Below are positions 49,015-61,176 of a stretch of DNA of 64,000 bases, one piece after another. The stretch is from Heterohyrax brucei (Eukaryota > Chordata > Mammalia > Hyracoidea > Procaviidae). Position 1 is the first letter of the stretch. Each line of letters starts with the position of its first letter. The stretch is taken from contig CM053144.1 of assembly GCA_028571685.1 (NCBI GenBank), positions 95,386,171 through 95,450,170 on the forward strand. Direction: 5' to 3'. The position numbers were made by a program, and so were the translations under genes. Below the pieces are notes generated by a model that saw only the letters and a list, made by a program, of their open reading frames with translations, was not told the origin of the DNA and made no database searches.

Positions 49015-49168
49015 TTACATATCAAGTTTCCACTTAGAGCCTTGCTTACTCATTCAAGTATCTGAAACCTAAAGTGAATGTTTTAGAGTAGCATCAAATG
49101 ATTTTCTAAAACTGAGTAGGGATTACAGAGAGATCCCCAAAGTTTGTGATGTTTTATAGGGGCATTTT

Positions 49169-51077
49169 TTTTTTTAATTTTATTTAACATGACTGAGTGA
49201 AAATGTACAATCACGTATAAATTTACATGCCCACCTATATGCAGCTTCCACTGCTCTCCCTGTCCGGTGACTGCACACTATTCCTCCCTGCTCCACACAT
49301 GTCTCGTCCTCCCAACAGCCTCCTTTCCCCTCCTCTCCATCCACTCCCCTTCCTCTAGCCAGAGGTCAGCAAGATGATATTCTATAGATGTATAGAACCA
49401 TAAAGTGCTTCCAATATATGGTCACTCTGCATTGTCAAGTCCAATCCGTTCCTGTCCAAAGAGTGGACCTTTGTTATAATTTATGGGAAAGGGCAGCATC
49501 AGAGCCGGGGGCCATGCTCTCAGAAGAACCCCCAAACCACTGGACCATCAATTGAGGTCTTTTAGTGGAGATCTCATGATGCACCCCTTTTTATTCTTGT
49601 GTTGCCAGTGAGACTCCTCTCTGCGAGCTCCATCGTGGCTATTGCTGGTGGTGGCAAGGTACCATCCAGTTCTTCCGGTCCCAAGTCAATGTAGGCACCC
49701 ACTCTTGCGGGTCTCTCTGTCTTCTCGGTTGTCTTTACTGCATGTCATTTTGGTCCTCAGTGAGCATCCGTTCCTGCTGAGTTGGGACCATTTGCTGTGT
49801 CCTCAGATGGCAGCTTGGCAGCTTTCAAGACCCCAGACACCACTCACCAATGTGGGGTGCAGAGAGCTCTCTTAGCAAAACACTAGTTGTGCCAATTGGC
49901 CTGGAATTCATATAAGAGCATGGTCCCCCGCCCCCCGCCCCAGCTACTCTATCCTTGCAGTAATGAGTTAAGATGGAAGGATTACTCAAGTTATGCTGAA
50001 GTCCACTTAATGTTGTTCTTGTTTCTAATGTGTGCTATCACCACTTTCTCCCAACTAGATTTCTAGTAACTATCTAAACTAAACCCTCCCCCCCTCACCC
50101 TCCCTCCCTCCCCTCCCTTGCAGCTGTCAAAGAGTCTTTTCTTCTATACACAAGTCTGTTTTTGAGATCTTATCGTAGAGGTCTCATACAGTATTTGTCC
50201 TTTTGTTGCTGACTACTTTCACTCAACATAATGTCTTCCAGTTGAAACCATGTTAGGAGATGTTTCCTGGAATCATCGTTATTCTATATCATTGCGTAGT
50301 GCTCTATTGAGTATATGTACCACAGTTTACCTATCCATTCTTCTATTGTTGGGCATCTGGGTTGATTCCATCTTTTTGCTATCGTGGACTGTGCTGCGGT
50401 AAACATTCTGGTGCATGTGTCCGTTGGTGTGAAAGGCCTTGATTCTGTAGGATATATTCCAAGTAGTGGAATTACTGGGTCAAATGGTATATCGATATCC
50501 ATTTTTTTTAAGGAAGTGTCAGATTGCCTTCCAAAGAGGCTGGACCATTTTGCAACCCCACCAACAGTGTAGGAGGGTTCCACTTTCTCCACAGCCTCTC
50601 CAGCATTTGTTGTTTTGTGTTTTCTGGATCATGGCCAAACTTGTTGGGGTGAGATGGTATCTCATTGTTGTCTTGATTTGAATTTCTTTAATAACTAAAG
50701 ATCGTGAACATGTCTGCATGTGTTTTTTGGCTGCCAGGATCTCCTCTTTAGTGAAGTGTCTGTCCATTTCCTTTGCCCATTGCTTAATTGGATGGTTTAT
50801 CTTCTTCTTATTGATATTTTGTAGTATCTTATAGATTATGGAGATCAGGCGTCGGTCTGACATAGAGTTGCCAAATATTTTTTCCCATTCTGTGGGTGTT
50901 CTTTTAATTTTATTAATAAAGTCTTTGGATGAGCAAAAGTGTTTGATTCTTAATAGTTCCCATTTATCTATTTTCTCTTCTGTTGATTGAGGTTTCTTTG
51001 ACAGATTTTGGAGTCTGTCCTCATTGTGTATTAAAACTTCCATTGTTGTTCCTACCTTTTCTTGGATGAGCTTTATC
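49169..51077 (-). mobile_element. Younger L1, 5' truncated, 18-bp duplication
   Basis: Reverse-strand L1 of about 1.9 kb: poly(A) side at 49169, 3'UTR (to about 50280), then the ORF2 C-terminal region. It is flanked by a perfect 18-bp repeat gttttataggggcatttt at 49151-49168 and 51078-51095. The C-rich run at 50084-50118 is the G-rich tract of the L1 3'UTR read on the other strand. It is better preserved than the L1 at 28-36 kb and belongs with the copy at 32551-32986. Confidence 0.95.
50084..50118 (-). other. G-rich tract of L1 3'UTR, quadruplex-capable
   Basis: On the reverse strand there are several runs of three or more G separated by one to three bases. Such polypurine tracts are a known feature of mammalian L1 3'UTRs. 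Confidence 0.75.
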
Positions 51078-51118
51078 GTTTTATAGGGGCATTTTAATGG
51101 CTTCAATGTTCCAGTCAT
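50519..51118 (-). pseudogene. L1 ORF2 C-terminal fragment, open frame
   Basis: 199 codons, with about residues 15 onward from L1. The first 14 (MTGTLKPLKCPYKT) come from the target duplication and flank. It shows the L1 ORF2p C-terminus, including ITH-like segments ([10 protein letters not shown]), the CCHC-type cysteine region ([18 protein letters not shown]) and VQPLWKAI. The endonuclease and reverse transcriptase domains are missing, so it cannot be active. A frameshift near 50520 separates it from the next open part (50284-50592), which continues the L1 protein ([20 protein letters not shown] and onward). Confidence 0.85.
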
Positions 51119-53509
51119 TCCATTTAGTACTAGTCACTGGCAACAACCACATATCAGTATATATTGTTTCTTGAGTTGGTTTTAGATGACCCTAACTGAA
51201 AAAAAAACTTTCTTCCAGCAATGCACAATTTCCCAGTCATGAGCAGGAATGGACACAACTGCTGAGTAATCCGACTTATGGGAGTTAAACAACAAGAGCC
51301 AGATGGAGTCTGTCTGGAAAGGTTTTATAGTGCTTTTATGATTAATAAATCTAAAGGAAAACATCTGAAGCTTCTTTGAAATGTTAAGAATGAACTCTTG
51401 GTGAACAACTGTGCTTCAAAGAGTAGCAAAGTACGTGAGGCAGTATCTTACTGGAGGAAAAAAAGGAATCCTATGGGGTCACTCTAAGTGGAAGTAACTC
51501 TATGGTAATGGACTTTTTTGGTTTCAAACCCCCAATAAATTATTTAGAAAGGAGTAGAAGGTTGAGTTCTGCAAGTTTAGAAGAGTTTCTACTAACTCAT
51601 CAAGTCAAGCCACTCCCTCCAATCCCTAAATCCATGAATTACCTAGGTCACTTCACAGACACTTGTGTTGCAGTACTGAACACCCACAAACGTCCAGATG
51701 AGATGGGCGTCAGCAAGAAAAAACTGTGTGGAAATCTGGATAGTTCTGCAAAATGTCTAGACATCTCACCCAAATAAAAAGAAGCTTAAGCCAGGTATAG
51801 GAAGAGACATTGGGCTTGATAGATCATGCAATTATTATCATCAACCACATTCATAGAGTACCAGTAGTGAACAAAATAAGAATAAAGAGAGTTCTGAATT
51901 TGTCTCTCCCCTCCAGAAGTTACATCTAGTTGATATGATAGACATACAACTAGAATATACACAAATATAATTAGAGCAACACAAAGTAGGATTAGGACTA
52001 AAGATTATAAGTATTTTTCTCTAATGCAGGAGTTTGTAAGGGAGAAAACCCCACTTTGGGAGGGTCTCGGTAAGTAAGAGATGCAGATAGATAAATAGCA
52101 CTGAAAGAGTACCTGCATACAGAAAGTGGAGATTAGCCAATGCTCATTTATTCATGGTTTTAAGGATAAAATTTGTATAGGCGCTTAAAATAGATCCACA
52201 TGATCTTCATGTTTCATACATTCAAATTTCAAAATCTTACACTTTTATACATCGTGCATCAATTTCCCTAAACTACGGGGTGTAAATCAGTTTGAGAAAT
52301 CATTTGACTAAAATTTATCTAAAGCTGTCACAAAGTGGTGCTATGTGCAAACTGCTGAGAGAGAGGACCTGGTCTCCACAAGAATGGCAAGTAGGGGGTC
52401 ACTCCCAGATTCATGTTTGTGGGGACCTGTCTATGATTGTGGAAGTTTCCTCCAGCAGTTCCCCGCAATCCATGCCTGATGTCCTCCACAGCAAACTTAA
52501 GACCTACCCAACTTCTACCCTGCTCTTGGGTTCTACCTAGAGGTCAAGAGGAAAAACCTACTTGCTTTCCATGGTGCTATGGAAACTGGTAGCACCTAAT
52601 GCAACTTCTCTCACTTCGCACTCCCATGCACCACACTCCTATCCTTTCTCCATTTCCAAAGCCACATCAAGCAGATGAGACTTCCTCCATCTCTGCTCTG
52701 AAAACTTGTTAAGATCTGACACAGAGATTTAAATAGTCTAACTGTATAGCCATTTGCTCACATCCTTACAGAAGAGCAGGACACGTATGAGAAAGTAGGT
52801 CATACCTACTGCAGCGTGCCCTTGCCCCAGGCCTCAGAACATTTGAAGATTCTCACTACCAGCTGGGTTACTTAGGTTCGAGAGAAACACATTCACCAAG
52901 AAAACAGTTAGAATTGCATAACATTTCTTTTATCTATGAGCATAGAACCCCTCGTGTGAAATGTCAGTCTATTAAGGACTTTCAGACATTTTGCATTCTA
53001 AATTGTTTTTTGTAAAGTTATTATGTATACACATGTAAGACTCCCTGCAGTGGTTTTTCATTCATTCTCATTTCAGTTCTCTTTTCTCCTATTACTTACT
53101 CAACAAAGCAATATAAATTATTCAGCAGGAGGTGACCTCAACTGGAATATAGACTACTGAAAAACAAAGACAGTGAAATATACAAATGTATAAAAATAAG
53201 AAGAAGAACATAATTCTAAGTAAATACACAGCTGGGTGAATAAGAGACATGAGGCAAAACCCAAGACCTTGTCATTAGTTCATAAATAATTCTGTGACTT
53301 GATTTCAGTGAAGGATGTCAGATAGGTTGACAATTTGATATTTGTACTTTTTTCTGTGATTAGTGAGATGTACAAAAAACTGAATTTAGCCTAAAATAGA
53401 CACTATGCTACAAAGATGTGTCAGAGAATAATGATGGTCTGCAAAATACATTTGTCCCTTTTTCTGTAATAATAGAGTTATAACTAGGTTATATTATTCA
53501 GCTAGCTGG
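51096..53509. other. Unique-looking sequence
   Basis: A short AfroSINE-like tail lies at 51465-51525. A 91-codon forward frame (51502-51777) begins in that tail and shows no known domain. Otherwise nothing was recognised. Confidence 0.4.
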
Positions 53510-53836
53510 TATCTACCAAAAATCCCTTGCACTTAGCTATGGCCACATAACTAAGTCCTCTCCACATGAGTTGGAATGTTGTGTGACACTTCTGGGCCCA
53601 AACATAATTTCTTCCACTTCTTTCCCCTGCTCAACTTGTTGAAAACTGGACATGGCATGTTCTAACTTGACCATGTAAACTAATACAATACTCCAATGGG
53701 TGATGTAGCATGAAGACAGATTCCCAGAATTACCATATAGAGCAGATCTGTGCCACTGACCTCTGGACTGCTATGTGAGAGAGAACATTCTCTATTGTTT
53801 AAGGCATTTTTTGGTCTCTGTTATAGCAGCTTCGCT
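53510..53836 (+). repeat. Old mammalian interspersed repeat
   Basis: Contains 'cccttgcacttagctatggc', 'cacataactaagtcctctcc' and the closing 'ggtctctgttatagcagctt'. This order is known from a common ancient mammalian repeat (LTR or L1 3' end; family not settled). The RTE at 53838 inserted at its 3' end. Confidence 0.55.
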
Positions 53837-53837
53837 T

Positions 53838-56800
53838 TGTTATTGTTGCTGCTGTTGTTGTTAGGTATCATCTAGTCAGTTCTGACTCACAGAGACCCTA
53901 TGTACAACAGAACAAAACACAGCCGAGTCCTGCGCCATGCCTGTAATCAGTGGTATGCTTCAGCCCATTGTTGCAACCACTGTGTCTGTCCATCTTGTTG
54001 AGGGTCTTCCTCTTTTTTGCTGACTTTCAGCTTTTACCAAAACTGATGTCCTCCTCCAGGGATTGATCTTTCCTAATAACACATCTAAAGTATGTGAGAT
54101 GTAATCTCTTCATCCTTGCTTCTAAGGAACACTCTGATTGTGCTTCTCACAAGACATATACATTCATTCTTTGGCAGTCATTGGTATAGTCAATATTTAA
54201 CACCACAGTTGAAAGGTGTCAATTGTTTTCGTCTCTCTTTATTCATTGTCCAGCTTTCACTTGCACATGATGCAATGGAAAATATCATAGCTTGGGTCAG
54301 GCATACCTTTGTCTTCAAGATGACATCTGCTTTTCAACACTTTAGAGAGGTATTTTGCAGCCAATTTGCCTAATACAATGCATTGTTTGATTTCTTGACT
54401 GCTGTTTCCATGCATGTTGATTGTGGATCCAAGTGAACTGAAATTCTTGACAACACCAACCTTTTTTCCATTTATCATGATGTTGTGTATTGGTCCATTT
54501 GTGAGACTTTTGTTTTCTTGATATTGAGCTGCAATCCATAATGAAGGCTCTGGTTTTTGATCATCAGCAAGTGTTTTAATTTCTCTTTGCTTTCAGCAAG
54601 CAAGGTTGTGACACATACGTGTTGTAGATTGTTAATGAGCCTTTCTCCAATCCTGATGCCCTATTCTTCTTCATACAGTCCAGCTACTTGGATTATTTGC
54701 TTGGCATACAGGTAGAACTGGTAGAGCGAAACAAAATAACCCTGACACACACCTTTCCTGACTTTAAACCATGTAGTGTCTCTATATGTTCTTCAAACAA
54801 CTACCTCTTCATTCATGTAGATTCCTCATGAGCACAATTAAGTGTTCTGGAATTCCCATTCTCTGTAATATTATCCATGATTTGTTATGATCCATAGAGT
54901 CTTTGCATAGTCAATAAAACACAAGTGAGCATCTTTCTGGTATTCTCTGTTTTCAGTCAAGATCCACGTGACACTAGCAATGATATCTTCAGTTCCAGAA
55001 CCCCATCTGAATCTGGCCTGAATTTCTGGCCGTTTTTATCAATATTTTGCTGCAGCCACTTCTGAAAGATCCCCGGCAAAATTTTGCTTGCATGTGATAT
55101 TAATTATATTGTTGGATAATTTCCACATTCAGTTAAATCATCTTTCTTGGGAATAGGGATAAATATGAGTCTCTTCCAGTAGGCTGATCAGGTAGCTGTC
55201 CTCCAAAGTTCTTTGCACAGGCAAGTGAACACCTCCAGTGCTGCATCTATTTGTTGAAATATCTCAGTTGATTTTCCATCAATTCCTAGAGACTTGTTTT
55301 TCACCAGTGCTATCGATCCTCCAGTACCATTATCTCCTAATCATATGCTACTTGTTGAAATGGTTGAACACTGACCAATTCTTTTTGCTATAATGATTCT
55401 ATATATACCTTCCATCTTCTTTTGATGCTTCCTGTATTGTTCAATATTTTCCCCATAGAATCCTACATTATTACAACTCAGGGCTTGATTTTTTTCTTCA
55501 TTCTTTCAGCCTGATAAATGTGGAGCATGTTCCTCCCTTTTTGTTTTCTATCTCCAGCTTTCCGTACATGTCATTATAATACTTTCATTTCTTGATCCAC
55601 CCTTTGAAATCTTCTGTTCAGTTCTTGTACTTCAGCATTTCTTCCTTTTGCTTTAGCTACTCAGTGTTCAACAGCAAGTTTGAGTCTATTCTGACAGCCA
55701 ACATGGTCTTTTCTTTCCTTCCTGTTTTTTAATGACTTCTTGCTTTTGTCATGTATGATATCTTTGATGCCATTACACAACTAGTCTGGTCTTCAGTCTT
55801 TAGTGTTCGTTGTGTCAAAACTATTTTTGTGGTGATCTCTAAACTCAGGTAAGATATACTCAAGGTTGTAACTTGATTCTCATGTACTTCTTCCAAGTTT
55901 CTTCAGTTCCAATTTGAAATTGCAAATGAGTAATTGATGGTCTGTGCTGCAGTTGGCACCTGGCCTTTTTCTGACTGATGATATTAAGCTTTTCCACTGT
56001 CTCTTTCCACGGATGTAGTTGATTTGATCCCTGTATATTCCATCTAGTGAAATACATGTGTATAGTCGCCAGCTACATTGGTGAAAAAAGGTATTTGCAA
56101 CAAAGATGTGGTTGATCTTCCAAAATTTGATCATGTGATCTCTAGCATCATTTCTGTCACGGAGGCCATGTTTTCAAACTACTGATTCTTCCTAGTTTCC
56201 AACTTTCATATTCCAATAATCAGTATTTTTCAATGCAATCTAATTGCATATTTGATCAATTGCAGACTGCAGAAGCTGGTAAAAATATTCAGCTTCTTCC
56301 TCAATGGCCTTAGTAATTGGTGCATAAATTTGAATAATAGTCACTTTGACTGGTCTTCCTTGTAGGCATATGGATATTAACCTATCACAGGACTTCAGGA
56401 TAGATCTTGAAATGTACTTTTTCACAATGAATGTAGCACCATTCTTTGTCAAGATGTCATTCCCAGTATAGTAGACCATACGATTATCCAATTCAAAATA
56501 GCCAATACATGTCCATTTCAGCTCCCTAATGCCTAGGATATTAATGTTCACGTGTTCCAGTTCATTTTAGATGATTCCCAGTTTTCCTAGATTCAAACTT
56601 TTTGCATTCCACATTCTGATTATTAATGGATGTTTGCAGCTGTTTCTTTCCATTTTGAGTCATTCCACAGCAGCAAATGTAGGTCCCCAAAGCATGACTC
56701 CACTCACATCATTAAGGTCAACTCTACTTCCAGTAGGCAGCCCTTCCCCAGTAGTCTTTAGAGTGCCTTCCAAACTGGGGGGGAGGGAGGGGGAGGCTCA

Positions 56801-57020
56801 TCTTCCAGTACTATTGCCGACAGTGTTCCACTGATATTCATAAGGTTTTCTCTGGGTAATTCTTTTCAGAAGTAAACTGCCAGGCCTTCTTTCTAGTCTG
56901 CCTTAGCCTGAAAGCTCAGCTGAAACCTGTCCACCATGGGTGGCCCTGGTGGAATCTGAATATCAGTGGCATAACTACCAGCAACACCACAACATGCAAG
57001 CCTAAACAATACAACAAACA
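53838..57020 (-). mobile_element. Near full-length RTE-type LINE
   Basis: Antisense, about 3.2 kb. On its own strand it carries a 5' leader (from about 57020), an endonuclease region (frame at 56240-56551) and a reverse transcriptase region. Its 3' end carries the (TTG)n-complement simple repeat at 53838-53862. Numerous stops make it inactive. It contains a G-run at 56778-56797 in the leader. Its 3' 250 bp matches the fragments at 1-768 and 40030-40726. Confidence 0.85.
56240..56551 (-). pseudogene. RTE endonuclease-domain remnant
   Basis: 103 open codons with the pattern of an apurinic-type endonuclease of RTE elements: ILGIRELKWT near residue 5 (the catalytic-region glutamate lies in RELKW) and KVTIIQIYAPITKAIEE near residue 69, matching the 'YAP' motif of this fold. 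The full protein would be about 1,000 residues, so this is a fragment. Confidence 0.75.
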
Positions 57021-57269
57021 GGTGGTGGAGCTTAACCCTATTCCGACTAATTCAGAAGAAATATGTTATGAGAAGGATATAGTATTTGGTAACACCATCT
57101 TCTAATGTGAGATGAATTTAAATTTTTATTTTAATATCTTTTATTGAAATTTGGGCAAACACTTTTAGTGTAGCATAAGTATTAGCACCCATTCCACGTT
57201 CTGTGGACTTTTCAGTGGGCTTCCAGCTGCTGCTATCTGAGTCTCTGTGCCACAGTATTCTTTTTCCAT

Positions 57270-57625
57270 CTCTGTAGGTTCATACTAAAGTGTTAAGGGA
57301 TTAATACCCCTGCCCGCAGCCCTCAACTGATAACTTTCAGTAGTTTCTGTATATCCCAGCTCCCTCACTCCTTGGTGGAATAATCTGAAGTGTGTATTTT
57401 GCATTATTTTTGCAGAGTTTCCCTGCAGAAGCAAGCTCCACTTGCCCTTTATGGTTGCTGGCTTAACCATGTACCTACATACTTGTTACTGTTTGTCTTC
57501 ACATCTCTATTATTTCCTTCTCACTTCTCTACCATATTCCCTTAAATTCCCAAATAAACTATTTTCAGTCAAATAATTCCCTTGGGTTTACTTCTCAGAG
57601 AATCCAAATAAACATAGCCAGCTAC
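57270..57625 (+). repeat. LTR-like old repeat
   Basis: Has the texture of an LTR 3' end, with 'cccaaataaactattttcag' (AATAAA) and 'tttacttctcagagaatcca'. No duplication or clear 5' end was found. Confidence 0.35.
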
Positions 57626-57639
57626 TTCATATTCACCAT

Positions 57640-57796
57640 CTCAGACACAAGTCTTCAACATAGCTATTATTATTATATATTATCATTCTATTTTCATAGA
57701 TGAGAAAATCCAGCTTCTGAAAGAGTAAATAATGGGACAAAGTTAAGTGTCAGAACTAGAACTGAACTCAAGACTATCTCGGTCACTTTGCAATAT
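57640..57796 (-). mobile_element. MIR SINE
   Basis: Antisense MIR: 'ttttcatagatgagaaaatc', 'gggacaaagttaagtgtcag' and 'aactgaactcaagactatct'. Confidence 0.7.
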
Positions 57797-58464
57797 ACTC
57801 TACTTCATCAGAAGCAAAAGGTTTCAAATTTCATACCAATACAACTTTCAGTAGGTGGTGGTGTTAGATGTAAATATTTTATGACTGTTTCGTGAATGGA
57901 GAATTTATTGCCTGGAAATAGGGGACAAAAAAAAAAAAGCTACTTTAAAACTCCTAAAAGCTTTTGAACCTAAGCCTAAAGTATCTGTTAAACAAAACTT
58001 TTTATCCTGAACCAGGAAGGAGGGGAGGGTAAAAAAAAAGGCACTCTTAGGTCACTTATTAACATATGCCTATTTAACATTATGTTAATTAATAAAATCA
58101 TGATTACAGCTAATTATGCTGAATAACTCTACTTCTTAAGATTGTCTAGATATATCCATTATGATAGACAACTTACACTTGCATATCAAGACTTAAATAA
58201 TAACAGGTAAATTCATATTAAAGTATAAATAATTGATAAGGCTTGAAGGGTTCCCTCTCTCAGGAATTTCTTAATTTGGACAAATAATTCAATCTGTTTT
58301 CCAAAAGAATTGCTTGAATTTTGGTTTTAGAATTTCAGAAATCAAGTCCAAAAATAAAATGTAGAAATATTTGATAAGACAAAGTTACCTTCCCTATGTT
58401 TTTCCTAGGGCAAGCACTTCCAAGACTGTTTGCTGTTTGGTGTGGGGTACTGTTGAATCCTACT
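57797..58464. other. AT-rich unique-looking sequence
   Basis: No feature was recognised apart from short A runs. Confidence 0.45.
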
Positions 58465-58628
58465 CAAAGCAACACCATAAGTCACAGAGCAGAACCGACT
58501 CCTAGAGTTTCCTTGGCAGTAATCATTACAGAAGCAGATCACCAAATCTTCTCCCACAGAGCCACTGGGTGGGTTTGAAATATGAACCTTTTGGTTAGCA
58601 GCCAATGCTTAAGGCTACCAGGGCTCTT
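58465..58628 (-). mobile_element. AfroSINE (long form)
   Basis: Reverse copy with the long-form block 'attacagaagcagatcacca', 'ttttggttagcagccaatgc' and 'ctaccagggctc'. The 3' end is shortened. Confidence 0.85.
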
Positions 58629-60511
58629 TACTCATGAGAATAATTGCATACAAATCAAAGTAAGAGTTGAGTGACATACAGAGACAATAGGGAAATTAGA
58701 GGAAATGACAGTTTCTTAATCCTTATAGCATTAGTAGTATTTTAATTTGTGTATGCTTTTAGGTTTTAAGTTAATAATCCGGCAGGAAAAACTGCCAAAT
58801 TGCCACAGATAGGCAACACACCGTAGTATAACGATGCTGTAACATGGAAGTATATCAAGAATTTAGAGGAAAAAGTTGTCTGTTTACACCACTACTAGAT
58901 GTAATCTAAACATTTTATTTCCAAAAAAATGTGCAGTTTCATTCACATTAAGTGTAGGCAATTGCATTCCTCTCCTAGTCTTAGCTGAACTCTGCAGCAC
59001 ACTCTTAAGCTTTGGTCATTTGGGGTAAATGAGCCCTGTGGTCAAGCCTGCTTCAGCTGAAGTTAATATCAATATGGATGGGCATGGAGGAGAACACAAA
59101 AAGCCTAAGAATACCGATTATCTTCAGAAAATGTTGAGTGAGGCCCTACCCTTACTGATGTCAGATTTTTTTAGGGAATATTACATCACATGAAGTCTGA
59201 AAAGGAATGAAAGCCAGAATGAACAGAGTTGTGCATCAACAAGTCATAAGTTTCACAGCAGACAAGCTTAGCTAATGCAGTTATATTCATATTTATATCC
59301 AGATGGACTGTAGTAATAAAACAGAAATATGCACATTGGGACATACTTATCTAGCTTATAAAAGGATGTAAAATTTTACATACACCTGTAAATAAAAGAC
59401 ATTTGCCTGTCTCTAGAAATATACATGCATTTCATTTATCCTTGACTCACACAGGACATTTGATAAAGTTGTATTAAATAATGGAATACAGGCAGTTTTT
59501 TGTCAAGGTTATAAACTACCTCCTTTTCTGTTCAAACTAGACAGTTAGGTGATTGATAGATGGCTATGTACCCTAAATGCATTTCACCTTATGAATATTT
59601 CTGCCTTTAAAAAACTTTAATATTTAATCAAAACTCCACAGTGTATCCTCATCTTACTCTTTCAAAACTTAAATATTATTTTATTGAGGATGTTGTACTG
59701 CCTTACTGAGCTTTAAAACAGTTATACATCAAGAAGTCTAGTAATGAAATTATCAGCATCGTGATTATGTGTTTTTACTTAAAGTTCTCATTTACTGGTG
59801 ATACAACCTTAACAATTTTCAGGTGAAGTGATATGATCTCTTGGATTTGCTTTAAAAATACTTTAAATACTTAAGAAAAATAAAAGGCTGGAAGATCAGA
59901 TAAAACAAGAATGCAGAACGTTGATAATTATCAAATTAGATGATAGGTATAAAAGCGCTCACTGTATTCTCTTATTTTGTAGGTGTTTAGTGCTTGCCAT
60001 AATAAAAACATAAAACAAGAAAGCAATTATTAACTGAATAAAAGTCATGCAATCTCAGTTTAAAAGTTGAGAACAATAACTGAAACGTAGTATAATTTTG
60101 GTTTTATGCTTCAAAATGACCACGTTAGGAATTTTCGGTGACATTATTGTTACAGCGCGACTCTAAAAGGTTTTAGTTAAACATAAAAACTGCAAACTTT
60201 TCTTTAGTTCAAGTGATATCTTAAAATTCTTATTAAAAGTTAACTTTGAGAGAGAAAAACAATCTTTTATAAACGTAGTATATTGTCATTTTTCATATTC
60301 TTGGAGGCGGGATGAGTGGCTGGAAATTTGCAGCCCCAAGGGTGAAGAGAAAGCCCCTATAGCAAAATTCCCGATAGAGAAGTCTTGACAGTCTGGTAAT
60401 CCTGCCTGCAGGGCCCTGATACTCTTTGTACAGTAGTTTTGGCCCTTTTTCTAACAGAGCATTATCAAGTACTACATATTCACTCATATTTTCAGCCATC
60501 TAGTCCACAAT
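58629..60511. other. AT-rich unique-looking sequence
   Basis: No gene or repeat was recognised in this 1.9-kb stretch. Confidence 0.45.
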
Positions 60512-60679
60512 AGGAAACCCTGGTGGCATAGTGGTTAAGTGCTACATCTGCTAACCAAAAGGTCAGTAGTTCAAGTCCCCCAGGTGCTTCTTGGAAACTC
60601 TGTGGGGCAGTTCTACACTCTGACCTACAGGGTAGCTATGAGTTGGAGTTGACTCGATAGCAGTGGATTTGGCTTTTTG
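60512..60679 (+). mobile_element. AfroSINE (short form), well preserved
   Basis: Forward copy starting 'aggaaaccctggtggcatag', with 'aaaggtcagtagttcaagtc' as the B-box region. It ends 'ggagttgactcgatagcagt'. Among the best preserved copies here. Confidence 0.95.
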
Positions 60680-60838
60680 ATCTGGTAGTGCAGTGGTTAA
60701 GAGCTCAGACTTCAAATCAAAAGGTCAGCAAGTCGAATCCACCAGCCGTTTCTTGGAAAACTCACAGGGCAGTTCTACTCTGTCCTATAGCGTCTCTAGA
60801 ATCTGAGTGGACTCAACAGCAATGAGTTTGCTGTTTTA
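60680..60838 (+). mobile_element. AfroSINE, head-to-tail with the previous one
   Basis: Forward short form that starts at the last base of the preceding copy's tail ('tctggtagtgcagtggttaa'), giving a SINE dimer. Confidence 0.9.
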
Positions 60839-60984
60839 GTCAGTAATATACAAAATAATTACTAAATCGTATCTACTGTTTTTTATTTTGCAGTATGAGA
60901 AACAAAATAATTTATCAGTAGAAGTTCTGGCTCTTTTTCTAACACAGCATTTTCAAGCACTACTTATTCATTCATATCTTAAGC

Positions 60985-61176
60985 AGGTGGTGTAGTGGTT
61001 AAATCATTGAGCTGATGATCAAAAGGTCAGCAGTTTGAATCCATCAGTCTCTCTACAGGAGAAAAATGTGGCAGTCTGCTCCCATAAATATTTACAGTTT
61101 TAGAAACCCTGCAAGGTGGTTGTACTCTGTCCTATAGGGTCATTATGAGTCAGAACCTATTCAGTAGCAAAGAGTA
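60985..61176 (+). mobile_element. AfroSINE (long form)
   Basis: Forward copy with the long-form block 'aaaaatgtggcagtctgctc' at 61064-61083, ending 'gagtcagaacctattcagta'. Just before it, the phrase 'agcattttcaagcactactt' (60945-60964) resembles 60457-60476, hinting at a local duplication. Confidence 0.85.

Larger units (their letters stand above)
46797..49023 (+). mobile_element. L1-LTR chimeric retroinsertion with duplications
   Basis: The unit is bounded by the perfect 12-bp repeat atattacatatc at 46797-46808 and 49012-49023. Inside, in order: the 5' end of an L1 5'UTR (46809), a broken L1 ORF1 (to about 48547), an LTR segment (48548-48985), an 11-A tract (48986-48996) and a TA-rich stretch. 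All parts share one orientation, and the poly(A) begins 12 bases after the LTR signal AATAAA (48968-48973). This is the structure of a single retrotransposed chimeric RNA or cDNA. Confidence 0.8.

Noticed and set aside
51502-51777. A 91-codon forward frame with a plausible residue mix
   Set aside because: It begins inside an AfroSINE tail scrap, and no splice or promoter signals or family resemblance were found.
60512-60838. A possible tRNA gene pair, from A- and B-box-like motifs
   Set aside because: These are the tRNA-derived heads of AfroSINEs. They lack a complete cloverleaf and carry the SINE body and tail.
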